Source: Anaeroplasma sp902783745 (GTDB taxonomy: Bacteria > Bacillota_I > Bacilli_A > Acholeplasmatales > Anaeroplasmataceae). From it: a stretch of 64,000 nucleotides of DNA. Below, piece after piece: positions 1 to 8,959 of the stretch. Below the pieces are notes generated by a model. It made no database searches. It was not told the DNA's origin and was given only the letters and a program-made list of their open reading frames with translations. Each line of letters starts with the position of its first letter. Position 1 is the stretch's first letter. Both the position numbers and the translations under genes were made by a program. Location: contig CAMOKL010000001.1 of the NCBI GenBank assembly GCA_946617655.1, positions 1 through 64,000 on the forward strand. The letters run 5' to 3'.

Positions 1-99
1 TCAATAATAAGACCTAAGGATGATGTTATTAAATATTTAGAAGATATTTATTCTAGAAGAATAAAAAGCGTTCCATATATATCGTATGATTTATTGTAA
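1..99 (+). CDS. C-terminal end of an unidentified protein (cut by window edge)
   Basis: Reading frame 1 is open from the first base to a TAA at 97-99, giving 32 residues that end in ...ISYDLL. A clear hairpin terminator follows directly, which supports this being the true 3' end of a gene. The fragment is charged (RPKDD, YSRRIK) and holds no motif I recognise. Too little is visible to assign a function. Confidence 0.55.
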   Translation, partial: SIIRPKDDVIKYLEDIYSRRIKSVPYISYDLL

Positions 100-101
100 A
101 A

Positions 102-128
102 TTGGTGCTTAATAGCACCAGTTTTTTT
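102..128 (+). terminator. Rho-independent terminator of the partial first gene
   Basis: A 7-bp perfect stem (103-109 with 114-120, arms TGGTGCT/AGCACCA), a four-base loop and a run of seven T. Confidence 0.85.
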
Positions 129-156
129 AATATTTATAGTTAACTATAAATTAATT

Positions 157-185
157 TTGGTAAAATATAAATTATATGGTATAAT
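157..185 (+). promoter_or_regulatory. Promoter of the helicase gene
   Basis: TTGGTA at 157-162, 17-bp spacer, TATAAT at 180-185 with an extended TG (TGGTATAAT, 177-185). It lies 43 bp before the helicase start, after the preceding terminator. Confidence 0.7.
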
Positions 186-228
186 ACCTTTAAAGAGACT
201 ATTTATAAAAAAGAGGGAGGTGTAATTT

Positions 229-3200
229 ATGGCTGATGTTATGATGGATAAGCTTTTAGCTGTTACAAATCAGTTATTAGACTTAGGTAAAAGAAACAGA
301 CTTTTAAATTACAGAGACCAAGGTATGAAAACTTTGGCAATCCTAAATAAGAATATAGAAGAAATATTCCGTGCTGTTAAGGGTGCAAGAGATGTTGAAA
401 TTTTTAATACAGATCAAGCATTAACTAATTATCACAATGAACAAGAACAAAATAATCCAAATGATAATACATTACAGTATGAATTTGATTTAGTATATTC
501 TATTTGTAGAAAGCTTTTAGATAGAAGACAAATTCTATGTTATAAGAAAAGCTATACTTTACAAAAAACTTTAAAATCATTATATAAAGAATTTACATCT
601 TCATTAAAGGAAAAAGGTATGAACTCTTTATATATTTCTTTTGGTTTTATTCATTATTTTGAAGAAGGAGAAGAATTTCTTGCTCCATTATTATTAATAC
701 CAATCGAAATGGATCCTGAATCTGGAGATAATTATATAATTAGACAATATGAAGATGATATTATGGTTAATCCAACTTTTAATTATTATCTTAATTCATT
801 ATATCATGTTAATATTCCAAGATATGATGATGAAGCATATGGTACATATCTAGATAAGGTTAAAGCAATTTTACCTGAAGGTATGTTTTTTGAGGATGCT
901 TGTGCAATAGGTATTTACTCATTCTATAAGATGAGTATGTATACTGATATTATGAACAATAAGGAAAAGGTATTATCAAATAATAATATTAGAATATTAT
1001 TAGGTGATGAAACAGCTAAATCCTTAGAAACACAAGAAAATCAAAATATTTATCCAGTTGTAAACTGTGACTCATCACAGTTAGGTGCAATCCAAATGGC
1101 GGCGAATGGGAAATCATTCTGTTTGCAAGGACCTCCTGGTTCTGGTAAGAGTCAAACTATTACAAATATTATTGCGTCTCTTTTAGGACAAGGAAAAAAG
1201 ATTCTATTCGTATCTGAAAAGATATCTGCCTTAAATGTCGTTTTCGATAACTTAAGAAGAGTTAAATTATCAGATTTTGCGATAGAATTACACTCAAATA
1301 AGGCAAATAAGCTAGAATTCATTAATAACTTATATGAAACAGCTATTGCGCCAAAATATGATATTGACTTAAAAACAACATTCCTTGATGCTAAATATTC
1401 ATTCTTAAAAGCGAACTTAAGCTCATATGAAAGAGTATTACATGAGAATATATCATCTATTGGTATTAGTTTAGTTGATTTATATGAATTATATTTAAAT
1501 TTAACAAAAGAACCATTAGAGAATTTTAATATTGAAATTGCTAATTTTAACCTATTTGACTTAGAAGAAAATGTTGGTTATTTTGAGGATTATGCAAGAT
1601 TTGCAAGAAAGATTGGATATGATTATAGAGATTCAACTTTCTATAATTTAAATAAGATTGAAGAAAATTATGCATTATATTCTTTAAATAAAGATTTAGA
1701 GGCATCTATTTATTTTACAAATGGCTTATTAAAAACAGAACCTTTAACATCTCCATTTAGAGAATTAGGATATGAAAATATCTTACAATCATATAAGGTT
1801 GTTGATTATTTAATTAAGCTTACAGAAATTAAGGATTTCCGTCCTTTCTATTTAAATAGAAAAACACGTGAAAGAGTAATAAGCTTAATTAATAAATATT
1901 ATTCTATATCTAAGCTTTTAAAGCGTGATGCATTAGCATTATATAATAAAGATGTATTAAAAGAGAATTTAGATGAGGTTATATCTAAATTAAAGAATGG
2001 ATTAGAATTTAAGAATAAGAATGACTTAAAGGAAGGCTATAAGCTTGCTTTAAAATATAGATTAAAGAAAGAAAAGCCTGAAGTTATATTACCTGAAATT
2101 CAAGAAATAAATGCATTAAAGAAGAATCTATATATTGTTAAAGAATTAACTGCCTCATTAAGTCAAATTTTTGGTGATTTAAAGAGTGTAGATTTAAAAG
2201 CTATTATTTTAGAAATTTCTAAATTAAATGATATGCCAGATATTGATATTTCAAAGGAAGGCTTTGAAATGTTACAAAAAGCTTTAATTGATACTGGTGT
2301 TGATTTCCATTTAATGAAGGAATATGAAAAGAATGTAGAATCAATTTTAAGAATATTTAATTTATCTAAATTTGACCTACATAGAGAGCCTGTTAAGGCA
2401 TGTTATGATAAATTAAAAGAAATATCAGATGCTAAAGAGCTTGTTACAGCTTATGCATCTATGACTAAGACTGTTGAAAATTTAAAGAGAGTTGATGCTT
2501 TGGATTTCTTAAATGAATACTTAGATAGAAAGCTTCCTTTAGATGATATAGCTGAGGTTTATAGAGCAACATTCATTAAGAAAAAGATTGATGATGTTAT
2601 TGCATCAAGTGATTTATTATCACATTTCCAAGCATTCCAAGAAGACAAGATTGTTGCTGACTTTAGAGAACTTGATGAAGATATTTATTCTATTAATCGT
2701 GACTATATTATTTCAGTATTATCTAAGAAAAGACCAGATGCTGAGGTACTAGAAGGTTCTGAATTTAAGGTTTTAACACGTGAGCATGAAAAGAAGAGAA
2801 GACAAATGCCAATTAGAAGCTTACTTGAAAAGATCTTTGATTTAGTATTAGATATTAAGCCAGTATTCTTAATGTCACCACTATCTGTATCTACATATCT
2901 AGATTCAAGAAAAGATATATTTGACTGCGTTGTATTCGATGAAGCATCACAGATTTTCGCATCAGACGCATTAGGTTCTATTTATAGAGCAAAGCAATGT
3001 ATCATCATTGGTGATACTAAGCAAATGCCACCTACAAACTTCTTCCATGCATCAGTTGGTGAAGAAGCAGATGAGGAAGAGGATGAAAAGGAATATGACC
3101 TTGAATCAGTTCTTGATAAGGCTACACAAATGTTTGAAACAACATCATTAAAGTGGCATTATAGATCAAGAAGTGAGGAATTAATTACTTTCTCTAATAA

Positions 3201-4719
3201 TAATTTCTATAATTCAAGCTTAATTTCAGTTCCACAATCTAAGGAACACGAAAAGGGATTTGGTGTAGATTTCTATTATGTTAAAAATGGTATTTATGAT
3301 ATGGCAACTCGTACAAACCCAATTGAAGCACAATATATTTGTGATATGGTATTTGAGCATTTTAAGCATTCAAAGGAATCACTTGGTGTTGTTGCCTTCT
3401 CAAATGTACAAGCTGATTTAATTCAATCATTAGTTGATAAGAGATTAAAGAAAGAACCTCAGTATGAGCAGTTCTTTAACCCTGAATTAAATGAACCATT
3501 CTTTGTAAAGAACCTTGAAACAGTACAAGGTGATGAAAGAGATAGAATTATATTCTCTATATGTTATGCATATAATAAGGATGGTAAATTCTATCAAAGA
3601 TTTGGACCATTAAATAACCAGGGTGGTGAAAGAAGATTAAATGTTGCAGTTACTCGTGCAAAATTTAATGTATCTGTTGTATCATCAGTAAAATATACTG
3701 ATATTCTAACTAAGACAAATGCACAAGGTGTATTATTATTAAGAAGTTATCTAGAATTTGCTGAAAATGTAGTTTCTAATAAGAATTATAGTGAATCATC
3801 TAACCAAATAATTTCATCTATTAAGGAATATATTGAAGCATTAGGTGATTTTGAAGTACAAACAAATTATGGTTCAAGTGCTTTTAAGGTTGACCTTGCA
3901 ATTAAATATAAAGGCAAGTTCATACTTGCAATTATGACTGATGCAAAATCAGGTGGATATTCAAATAACCTAACAGATAAATATAGACTTGAAAAAATAT
4001 TACTAGAAAGATTAGGTTGGAGATATTACAAGGTTTATACTGCATCATGGATGGATGATAATGAGGTTGAACGTATAAGAATTAAAGAAGCATTAGATCA
4101 TGCAGTAAATGGTGATGATGAACCTGAAGTAATTACATCTAATGATGTAAAAGAAGCTAAATCATTCTTAATTGAACATGATGATTCTGACCTATTACAA
4201 TATGATTTCGAAAATTATATTGGACTTGATGAAATTACAGGTAGAAGATATTTAAGAAACAATGGTATGAGAGCATTAATCGAAAAGATTATTGAGATTG
4301 AATCACCAATCCATAAGGATTATCTATATGAGAAGATTGCAACAATCTTAAATGAAAAGAATGTAGATAATGTTAAGGAAGAAGTAGATAAAAACTTACC
4401 AAAGAAGAATATTTTATATCTAGATGGCTTTATAGTATTAAATACAAGAGTTACTAACGTTAAATTAAGATTAAATCCTGACCGTCCATTTAAATATATT
4501 TATTTTGATGAATTAATTGATGGATTATATTCAATTATTTCTAAGAATAATGGTATTACTGCAGATGGTGCATTTAAATCATTAACTAATATTATGGGAT
4601 ATCCTAAGCTACTTGCTCCTATGAGACAAAGACTTGAGGATGTATTAAAGCATTTAGTATTAGATAAAGAAATATCTATTAATGAGACAGGTAACATAAA
4701 ACTTGTAAAGAATTCCTAA
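229..4719 (+). CDS. DUF4011-type superfamily 1 helicase with C-terminal MTES_1575/Vsr-like and DUF3320 regions
   Basis: Large cytosolic P-loop helicase of 1496 residues, close to the family length. The N-terminus (LLDLGKRNRLLNYR, about residues 17-30) is the DUF4011 signature. Walker A is GPPGSGKS (301-308), Walker B FDEASQ has D904/E905, GDTKQMPP is at 928-935, and the C-terminal helicase motifs are VQGDERD (1099-1105) and NVAVTRAK (from 1138). Near 1220-1275 a segment with VDLAI and LLERLGWRYYKV matches the Vsr-like REase_MTES_1575 fold, followed by a DUF3320-like region. The ATPase motifs look complete, but the usual IECDG motif of the nuclease domain reads IMTDA, so cleavage is doubtful. 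The start has a strong GGGAGGTG site. Relatives occur in anti-phage and DNA-maintenance loci; here it stands alone without a methylase or obvious partner, so a defence role is only possible. Confidence 0.85.
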   Translation: MADVMMDKLLAVTNQLLDLGKRNRLLNYRDQGMKTLAILNKNIEEIFRAVKGARDVEIFNTDQALTNYHNEQEQNNPNDNTLQYEFDLVYSICRKLLDRRQILCYKKSYTLQKTLKSLYKEFTSSLKEKGMNSLYISFGFIHYFEEGEEFLAPLLLIPIEMDPESGDNYIIRQYEDDIMVNPTFNYYLNSLYHVNIPRYDDEAYGTYLDKVKAILPEGMFFEDACAIGIYSFYKMSMYTDIMNNKEKVLSNNNIRILLGDETAKSLETQENQNIYPVVNCDSSQLGAIQMAANGKSFCLQGPPGSGKSQTITNIIASLLGQGKKILFVSEKISALNVVFDNLRRVKLSDFAIELHSNKANKLEFINNLYETAIAPKYDIDLKTTFLDAKYSFLKANLSSYERVLHENISSIGISLVDLYELYLNLTKEPLENFNIEIANFNLFDLEENVGYFEDYARFARKIGYDYRDSTFYNLNKIEENYALYSLNKDLEASIYFTNGLLKTEPLTSPFRELGYENILQSYKVVDYLIKLTEIKDFRPFYLNRKTRERVISLINKYYSISKLLKRDALALYNKDVLKENLDEVISKLKNGLEFKNKNDLKEGYKLALKYRLKKEKPEVILPEIQEINALKKNLYIVKELTASLSQIFGDLKSVDLKAIILEISKLNDMPDIDISKEGFEMLQKALIDTGVDFHLMKEYEKNVESILRIFNLSKFDLHREPVKACYDKLKEISDAKELVTAYASMTKTVENLKRVDALDFLNEYLDRKLPLDDIAEVYRATFIKKKIDDVIASSDLLSHFQAFQEDKIVADFRELDEDIYSINRDYIISVLSKKRPDAEVLEGSEFKVLTREHEKKRRQMPIRSLLEKIFDLVLDIKPVFLMSPLSVSTYLDSRKDIFDCVVFDEASQIFASDALGSIYRAKQCIIIGDTKQMPPTNFFHASVGEEADEEEDEKEYDLESVLDKATQMFETTSLKWHYRSRSEELITFSNNNFYNSSLISVPQSKEHEKGFGVDFYYVKNGIYDMATRTNPIEAQYICDMVFEHFKHSKESLGVVAFSNVQADLIQSLVDKRLKKEPQYEQFFNPELNEPFFVKNLETVQGDERDRIIFSICYAYNKDGKFYQRFGPLNNQGGERRLNVAVTRAKFNVSVVSSVKYTDILTKTNAQGVLLLRSYLEFAENVVSNKNYSESSNQIISSIKEYIEALGDFEVQTNYGSSAFKVDLAIKYKGKFILAIMTDAKSGGYSNNLTDKYRLEKILLERLGWRYYKVYTASWMDDNEVERIRIKEALDHAVNGDDEPEVITSNDVKEAKSFLIEHDDSDLLQYDFENYIGLDEITGRRYLRNNGMRALIEKIIEIESPIHKDYLYEKIATILNEKNVDNVKEEVDKNLPKKNILYLDGFIVLNTRVTNVKLRLNPDRPFKYIYFDELIDGLYSIISKNNGITADGAFKSLTNIMGYPKLLAPMRQRLEDVLKHLVLDKEISINETGNIKLVKNS

Positions 4720-4759
4720 AAAAATCATTGATTTATCACATAATTTTTAGATAATTATT

Positions 4760-4768
4760 TGGTAGAAT
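4760..4768 (+). promoter_or_regulatory. Extended -10 promoter before the J-like gene
   Basis: TGGTAGAAT at 4760-4768, about 40 bp before the start at 4808. No clear -35. Confidence 0.45.
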
Positions 4769-4807
4769 CATTAATGAAATAATTTATCGAAAGGGGATTA
4801 TGCGATA

Positions 4808-5329
4808 ATGATGGATGAAAAATTAACTAAAGAAGCCTTAATGACTTTAGGCTTTGAAGTAAGAGAAGTATCTAAAAGAGAACTTGAATTATCATATTTA
4901 GCATTAAAAGATAGCTATACTAATAGTGGTAATAAAGAGCTTTTAGAAAAAGTAAACAATGCATATCAATATTTAACAAAAGATATTAGAGTTACAAATG
5001 AAGTTATAAGAAATATTTTAGAACCAAACAATAAAACTTATTTCTATCAAGAAAATAAAGAAGAAAAGATAGAAAAAGAAGAAAAGGTTTTAGAAGGTGA
5101 GGTTATAGATAATAAACCAACATATAACCCTAATTTAGGGGATATAAAGGTTATTGATAAGCCAAGTCTTGCGATATTCTTATTATCTTTATTTATGCCA
5201 GTATATGGAATCTTAAATTTCGCTGCATTAAAAAGAATTATGCCTAAGGCATCTAAATTCTATTTAGTTGCAGGAATCTTAGGATTTGTATTAGAAATTT
5301 TATTGTTAGTTGCAATGTTTTTAGCTTAA
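4808..5329 (+). CDS. Small membrane protein with a J-domain-like N-terminus
   Basis: 173 residues. The N-terminal 60 residues (LSYLALKDSYTNSG...LEKVNNAYQYLTKD) follow the helix II and helix III pattern of a DnaJ domain, including the NxAYxxL end, but there is no HPD tripeptide, so stimulation of DnaK is not expected. A charged Glu/Lys linker (residues 75-100) leads to two hydrophobic segments near the C-terminus (about 120-140 and 148-172), so the protein is probably anchored with its N-terminus in the cytoplasm. An AAAGGGGATT ribosome site precedes the ATG; ATG at 4811 is an equal alternative. The gene has its own promoter and terminator and is a single-gene unit. Function unknown. Confidence 0.7.
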   Translation: MMDEKLTKEALMTLGFEVREVSKRELELSYLALKDSYTNSGNKELLEKVNNAYQYLTKDIRVTNEVIRNILEPNNKTYFYQENKEEKIEKEEKVLEGEVIDNKPTYNPNLGDIKVIDKPSLAIFLLSLFMPVYGILNFAALKRIMPKASKFYLVAGILGFVLEILLLVAMFLA

Positions 5330-5341
5330 TTTAATAATATA

Positions 5342-5383
5342 TCCCCAATAGTTTTAGTTTGACTATTGGGGATTATTTTTTTG
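5342..5383 (+). terminator. Rho-independent terminator
   Basis: A 10-bp perfect stem (5342-5351 with 5363-5372; TCCCCAATAG/CTATTGGGGA) followed by TTATTTTTTT. Confidence 0.9.
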
Positions 5384-5392
5384 TGTTATAAT
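5384..5392 (+). promoter_or_regulatory. Extended -10 promoter of the GNAT gene
   Basis: TGTTATAAT at 5384-5392, 27 bp upstream of the ATG at 5419 and directly after the previous terminator. Confidence 0.55.
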
Positions 5393-5418
5393 TATTCTAA
5401 TTGCTTAGGGGGATTAAT

Positions 5419-5967
5419 ATGTATGATATACTAATAGGTAAAAATATAATATTACGTAAGGCTAAAGAAAATGATTATAAATCTATGCTTAAGAATGTAT
5501 GGGGGAATGAAGAAGTATATAAATATATGCTTTATACTCCAACATTAACAATTGAAGAAGCAATAATTAGAAATGAAAAAAGTATGGAATTTCAAAAGAA
5601 TAATTTTGCATATTATATAGCCTTAAAGGACAGTGATATAGCTATTGGCTTATGTGCAATACGTGAATATGATAGTGGTAGTTATGAAGAAAGAGGAATT
5701 TGCCTTGGTACAGATTACCAAGGTAAAGGATATGGCAAAGAAGTAATAGAATTATTACTGGATTTAGCTTTTAATAAGCTTAATGCAAAAGATTTCTTAT
5801 ATGGATATTTTAATGATAATTATAGATCAAAGCATATGGCAGAATTATTTGGCTTTAAATATTTAAAAACAATTGAAATAGAAAGGCCATGGGATAAAGC
5901 AAATAAGATTGTTGATTTAGCATTATTAACAAGAGAAGAATATGAAAAAAGGAAACTAGTTAAATAG
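5419..5967 (+). CDS. GNAT-family N-acetyltransferase (RimJ/RimL-like)
   Basis: 182-residue single-domain acetyl-CoA-dependent acetyltransferase. It begins with the typical RimL-like opening (GKNIILRKAKENDYKSML) and holds the acetyl-CoA pyrophosphate loop DYQGKGYGKEV (about residues 96-106, Q/RxxGxG/A), followed by a C-terminal half of the ELFGFKY type. ATG at 5419 was chosen over an upstream in-frame TTG at 5401 because the AGGGGGATT ribosome site lies between them. It is monocistronic. The substrate cannot be read from the sequence; proteins of this class acetylate ribosomal N-termini, amino sugars or small amines. Confidence 0.85.
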   Translation: MYDILIGKNIILRKAKENDYKSMLKNVWGNEEVYKYMLYTPTLTIEEAIIRNEKSMEFQKNNFAYYIALKDSDIAIGLCAIREYDSGSYEERGICLGTDYQGKGYGKEVIELLLDLAFNKLNAKDFLYGYFNDNYRSKHMAELFGFKYLKTIEIERPWDKANKIVDLALLTREEYEKRKLVK

Positions 5968-5980
5968 TTTCCTTTTGCGT
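5948..5980. terminator. Bidirectional terminator between convergent genes
   Basis: An 11-bp perfect stem (5948-5958 with 5965-5975; AAAGGAAACTA/TAGTTTCCTTT) with A/T tracts on both sides. It overlaps the GNAT stop codon and also serves the minus-strand GltD-like gene ending at 6006. Confidence 0.8.
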
Positions 5981-6005
5981 TTTATAATGTTACTTTTTGA
6001 ATTTC

Positions 6006-7298
6006 TTATTGAGCCTTATTACAATCATTTGCTAATCTTTCCTCTTCTAAAGAAGGAAGATTATTTTTCTTTCTGATATAATTATCCATTTCATCAGCAA
6101 CCATCTTAGATGCAGCAACAGCTTGTACAACCGTTTTAGCACCAGATACTACGTCACCTGCAGCAAATACGCCAGGACGAGATGTTTGACCTTTTTCAGT
6201 TGAAACAATTAATCCCTTAGCATTTGTATCAAGCTCTTTTGTATTTTTAACGATATTTGATTGAGCACCTTGTCCAATCGCAATGATTACAGAATCACAT
6301 GGAATCTTATATTCGTGTTCAATATCATCATAATATGTTTTATTACCATCTTCATCAACTTTTTCAACTACAGGCGCAACAATAATACCATCAACCTCAA
6401 TTCTTTGAGTAGATAGATAATAACGCATTTTTGCACCATCAATGATTGATAAATCTAATTCTTCCTTTAACGCAGTAACCTCTTCAGGACCACGGAAGAA
6501 GATTAAATCAACTTCTGCAGAAGTCTTTCTTAGAATAGTTCTTGCAGCGTCCATCGCAACATTACCTGCACCAATAATTAAAACCTTTTTACCAAGCTGA
6601 GTATATGAATCAGGATTCTTTAGGTAATCAATTGCGAAATGTACATTACCTAATGTTTCACCAGGAATTCTTAATTTATTAGGCTTCCATACACCTGTAC
6701 CAATAAATATTGCTTGATATCCATCTTCAAACATATCATCAATTGTAATAGTTGGTCCAATTAATGTATTAGGACGGAACATAATACCTAATTCCTCCAT
6801 TCTTGATTGTAGCTTATCAAGTAATGTTTTAGGTAATCTGAATGCAGGAATACCATATCTTAAAACTCCACCAATTTGATCCTTAGAATCTATTACTGTA
6901 ACCTCATATCCTCTTTTAGCTAGTGTTATTGCGATAGTTAATCCTGCAGGACCAGCACCAATAATACCAACTCTTAATCCATTTGATTTTTGCCTATTTA
7001 ATCTAGCTTTCTCTAAATAGAAAGAAGAAATATATTGTTCGACCTCATAGAATTTAATAGGAGCTCCCTTTCTATTAAGAACACAATGTCCCATACAATT
7101 CTTTTCATGTGGACATATTAATGAACACATCGCAGTTAATGGATTATTTCCAAATAACTTTTCTCCAGCTTCATCTATTTTTCCGTCTAAAAACATTTGC
7201 ATAACTACAGGAATTTCTGTTCTAACAGGACATCCCTCCTTACACATAGGTTTTTTACACTTAAGACATCTTTGGGCTTCTTGAATAATATCAGCCAT
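6006..7298 (-). CDS. GltD-like FAD/iron-sulfur NAD(P)H oxidoreductase (glutamate synthase small-subunit family)
   Basis: 430-residue cytosolic flavoprotein. An N-terminal ferredoxin-like domain carries two cysteine groups (C11, C14, C19, C23 and C58, C62, C68, C72) for two 4Fe-4S clusters. A first dinucleotide site follows (VGIIGAGPAGLTIA), then a second one (VLIIGAGNVAMDAARTI), and the terminal FAD motif AAGDVVSGAKTVVQAV. This is the family of the glutamate synthase beta chain, NfnB and SudA. No large glutamate synthase subunit or NfnA lies nearby, so the electron acceptor is unknown; a free-standing NADPH-dependent oxidoreductase is most likely. The start was moved from a GTG at 7307, which is part of the ribosome site GAGGTG, to the ATG at 7298. 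Confidence 0.85.
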   Translation of the reverse strand: MADIIQEAQRCLKCKKPMCKEGCPVRTEIPVVMQMFLDGKIDEAGEKLFGNNPLTAMCSLICPHEKNCMGHCVLNRKGAPIKFYEVEQYISSFYLEKARLNRQKSNGLRVGIIGAGPAGLTIAITLAKRGYEVTVIDSKDQIGGVLRYGIPAFRLPKTLLDKLQSRMEELGIMFRPNTLIGPTITIDDMFEDGYQAIFIGTGVWKPNKLRIPGETLGNVHFAIDYLKNPDSYTQLGKKVLIIGAGNVAMDAARTILRKTSAEVDLIFFRGPEEVTALKEELDLSIIDGAKMRYYLSTQRIEVDGIIVAPVVEKVDEDGNKTYYDDIEHEYKIPCDSVIIAIGQGAQSNIVKNTKELDTNAKGLIVSTEKGQTSRPGVFAAGDVVSGAKTVVQAVAASKMVADEMDNYIRKKNNLPSLEEERLANDCNKAQ

Positions 7299-7388
7299 AT
7301 TAAACACCTCGTTATTTTAAATTCTTTCCCTTGTTAATATTATTATATCAAATTTTATAATGTTTTTTAATATATAAATATTAAAATA

Positions 7389-7397
7389 TGATAGAAT
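7389..7397 (+). promoter_or_regulatory. Extended -10 immediately before the RluA-type start
   Basis: TGATAGAAT at 7389-7397 is followed by only six bases before the ATG at 7404, so the predicted transcript would begin at or next to the start codon. Confidence 0.45.
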
Positions 7398-7403
7398 ATA
7401 GCT

Positions 7404-8255
7404 ATGGAATATAAATTTGTATCTACTAATTCAGCCATTTTAACAGAAGAATTAAAAAAACACGTTTCAAAAAGGTTTTATAAGAATATAAAAGCCCATA
7501 AATGCGTGTTTTTTAGAAATGGAATTGAATATCCTGGATATAAGATGGTAGAAAAAGGAGATATTATTTCATTTAATTATGATAGAGAAAATGTAATTGA
7601 ATGGGATTTATACGAATCAAAATTAGATATAAGATATGAAAATAAAGATTATATAGTTTGTTATAAAAGAAGAGGATTATTATCAATTCCTAAAAAGAGT
7701 GAGCCTAAAAGCCTATACCAAGAGGTATTATATTATTTAAAAGAAAAAAATTTATCACTTGAAGTATCAATTCTAAATAGATTAGATCAAGATACAGAAG
7801 GATTATGCTTAGTCGCAAAAAATAGATTTGCCGCATCAAAAATGTCACCTGTACATCTACATATAAAAAGACGTTATTTAGCATTACTTGATGGTATATT
7901 AGATATTAAAAGTGGAAGAATAGAAAACTATATAAAAAAATCTGATGAAACTGGCTTAAGAGAAATTACAGATGATAAAATTAATGGTAAAATTGCGATA
8001 TCTAATTACAAAGTAATTAAAGAATTTGATAATAAAAGCTTAGTAGAATTTGAACTTGAAACAGGCCGTACACATCAAATTAGATGTCATTCTAAATATT
8101 TAGGACATCCTATTGTAGGTGATAAGCTATATGGTAATGGTATAGGTAATAGAATGTATTTATTAAGCTATTATATAGAATTTTATGATGAAATTAATGA
8201 TATTAATTTTAAGTATGAATTAGATAAAAAAGAAATAGAAGAATGGGTAAAATAA
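7404..8255 (+). CDS. RluA-family pseudouridine synthase
   Basis: 283 residues. Converts specific uridines in rRNA or tRNA to pseudouridine. The catalytic segment is NRLDQDTEG with D128; the first residue of the usual HRLD motif is Asn. The later motif GRTHQIRCHSKYLGHPIVGD is typical of the RluA/RluD family. The first 65 residues have the length of an S4-like domain (KRFYKNIKAHK...GDIISF), though diverged. There is no ribosome site before the ATG and the promoter -10 lies just upstream, suggesting a leaderless mRNA. The window also has a shorter RluA paralogue at 57300 and an RsuA-family enzyme at 36655, so target assignment is not possible. Confidence 0.88.
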   Translation: MEYKFVSTNSAILTEELKKHVSKRFYKNIKAHKCVFFRNGIEYPGYKMVEKGDIISFNYDRENVIEWDLYESKLDIRYENKDYIVCYKRRGLLSIPKKSEPKSLYQEVLYYLKEKNLSLEVSILNRLDQDTEGLCLVAKNRFAASKMSPVHLHIKRRYLALLDGILDIKSGRIENYIKKSDETGLREITDDKINGKIAISNYKVIKEFDNKSLVEFELETGRTHQIRCHSKYLGHPIVGDKLYGNGIGNRMYLLSYYIEFYDEINDINFKYELDKKEIEEWVK

Positions 8256-8460
8256 GCTGCAAAAAAATTTAGTAATTTATATCAAGCTTTCTAGTTCAAA
8301 TCTTTTATCATTATATTACTATTTATAAATAAAAATAGTTTTTTAAAACCTCTCCCCAAAACCTATCTAGCTGAGTGAAGTATAAAAAAGCATTGTTAAT
8401 AAACTTGATAAAGAATTAGAAGCAAGAGGACTATAAAAATGTAAATCTGGACATAAGCAA

Positions 8461-8494
8461 AGGCACTAACTCGTATTCGAACTAGTGCCTTTTA
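8461..8494 (+). terminator. Hairpin with short T-run in a gene-poor region
   Basis: Arms AGGCACTA (8461-8468) and TAGTGCCT (8483-8490) with an inner TCG/CGA pair, followed by TTTAT. A second weaker hairpin with T-run lies at about 8519-8547. The stretch 8256-8627 otherwise holds no convincing gene; an open frame from 8485 there is hydrophobic and lacks a ribosome site. Confidence 0.5.
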
Positions 8495-8627
8495 TCCCCT
8501 CATATTTTAATAGAGGTATCCCACCCTTATATTGTTGGGGATTTTTTATTATGAGTTTAGAATTATTTCAACATCTCAATTATAGTTTATTATTCACATT
8601 TTTTCTGATTTTTATGAATTATATTAT

Positions 8628-8655
8628 TTGCATTCTGTCCCTAAAATTATATAAT
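8628..8655 (+). promoter_or_regulatory. Promoter of the broken small gene
   Basis: TTGCAT (8628-8633), 16-bp spacer, TATAAT (8650-8655), 24 bp before the ATG at 8680. Confidence 0.6.
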
Positions 8656-8679
8656 AAAAGGGACAAAGTCGGTGGTGTT

Positions 8680-8917
8680 ATGATATCTAAAGAAGTGGAA
8701 TATAGAATTGAAAATTTGAAGGATGGTTCAATATTTAATTCAAGCAATAAACTATTATGGAAATGAAAACTTTGATGACAAAGCTAAAAAGATATTAGCA
8801 AGCAATGTGGATGATGAAATAATTAATGATGCATTAACACAAGCTAAATCTGTTGATAAATGGATATATGAATTAATTAAAGAATTGAAGGAGTTAAAGA
8901 ACACTATTCTACCATAA
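8680..8917 (+). pseudogene. Small gene interrupted by a frame change; function unknown
   Basis: A good promoter and a GGTGGTG ribosome site lead to an ATG at 8680 (MISKEVEYRIENLKDG...), but this frame stops at 8766. The next frame is open from 8720 to the TAA at 8917 and carries on with a charged helical sequence (INYYGNENFDDKAKKI, then ...YELIKELKELKN). The two halves overlap at 8720-8766, where a single +1 shift would join them into about 78 residues. No family is recognised. Either the gene is decayed by a one-base indel or the downstream frame is a separate 64-residue ORF from 8723; the second has no well-spaced ribosome site. A strong hairpin follows. Confidence 0.5.
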
Positions 8918-8920
8918 AGG

Positions 8921-8959
8921 CGGCTCCGGGTTCGATTCCCCGAGCGTTTTTTGTTTTTT
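8921..8959 (+). terminator. GC-rich hairpin with tRNA T-arm-like loop, then T-run
   Basis: The stem CGGCTCCGGG / CCCCGAGCG encloses the loop TTCGATT and is followed by TTTTTTGTTTTTT. It reads as a terminator, but GGGTTCGATTCCC is also the canonical tRNA T-arm, and its GC content is far above the surroundings. It may be the 3' remnant of a tRNA or an integration site. Confidence 0.6.

Noticed and set aside
8485..8679. Hydrophobic N-terminal part of an open frame ahead of the broken small gene
   Set aside because: No ribosome site; it overlaps a hairpin and the promoter used for the ATG at 8680.
8921..8946. Complete tRNA gene
   Set aside because: Only a T-arm-like piece is present; no D-arm, anticodon arm or acceptor partner upstream.
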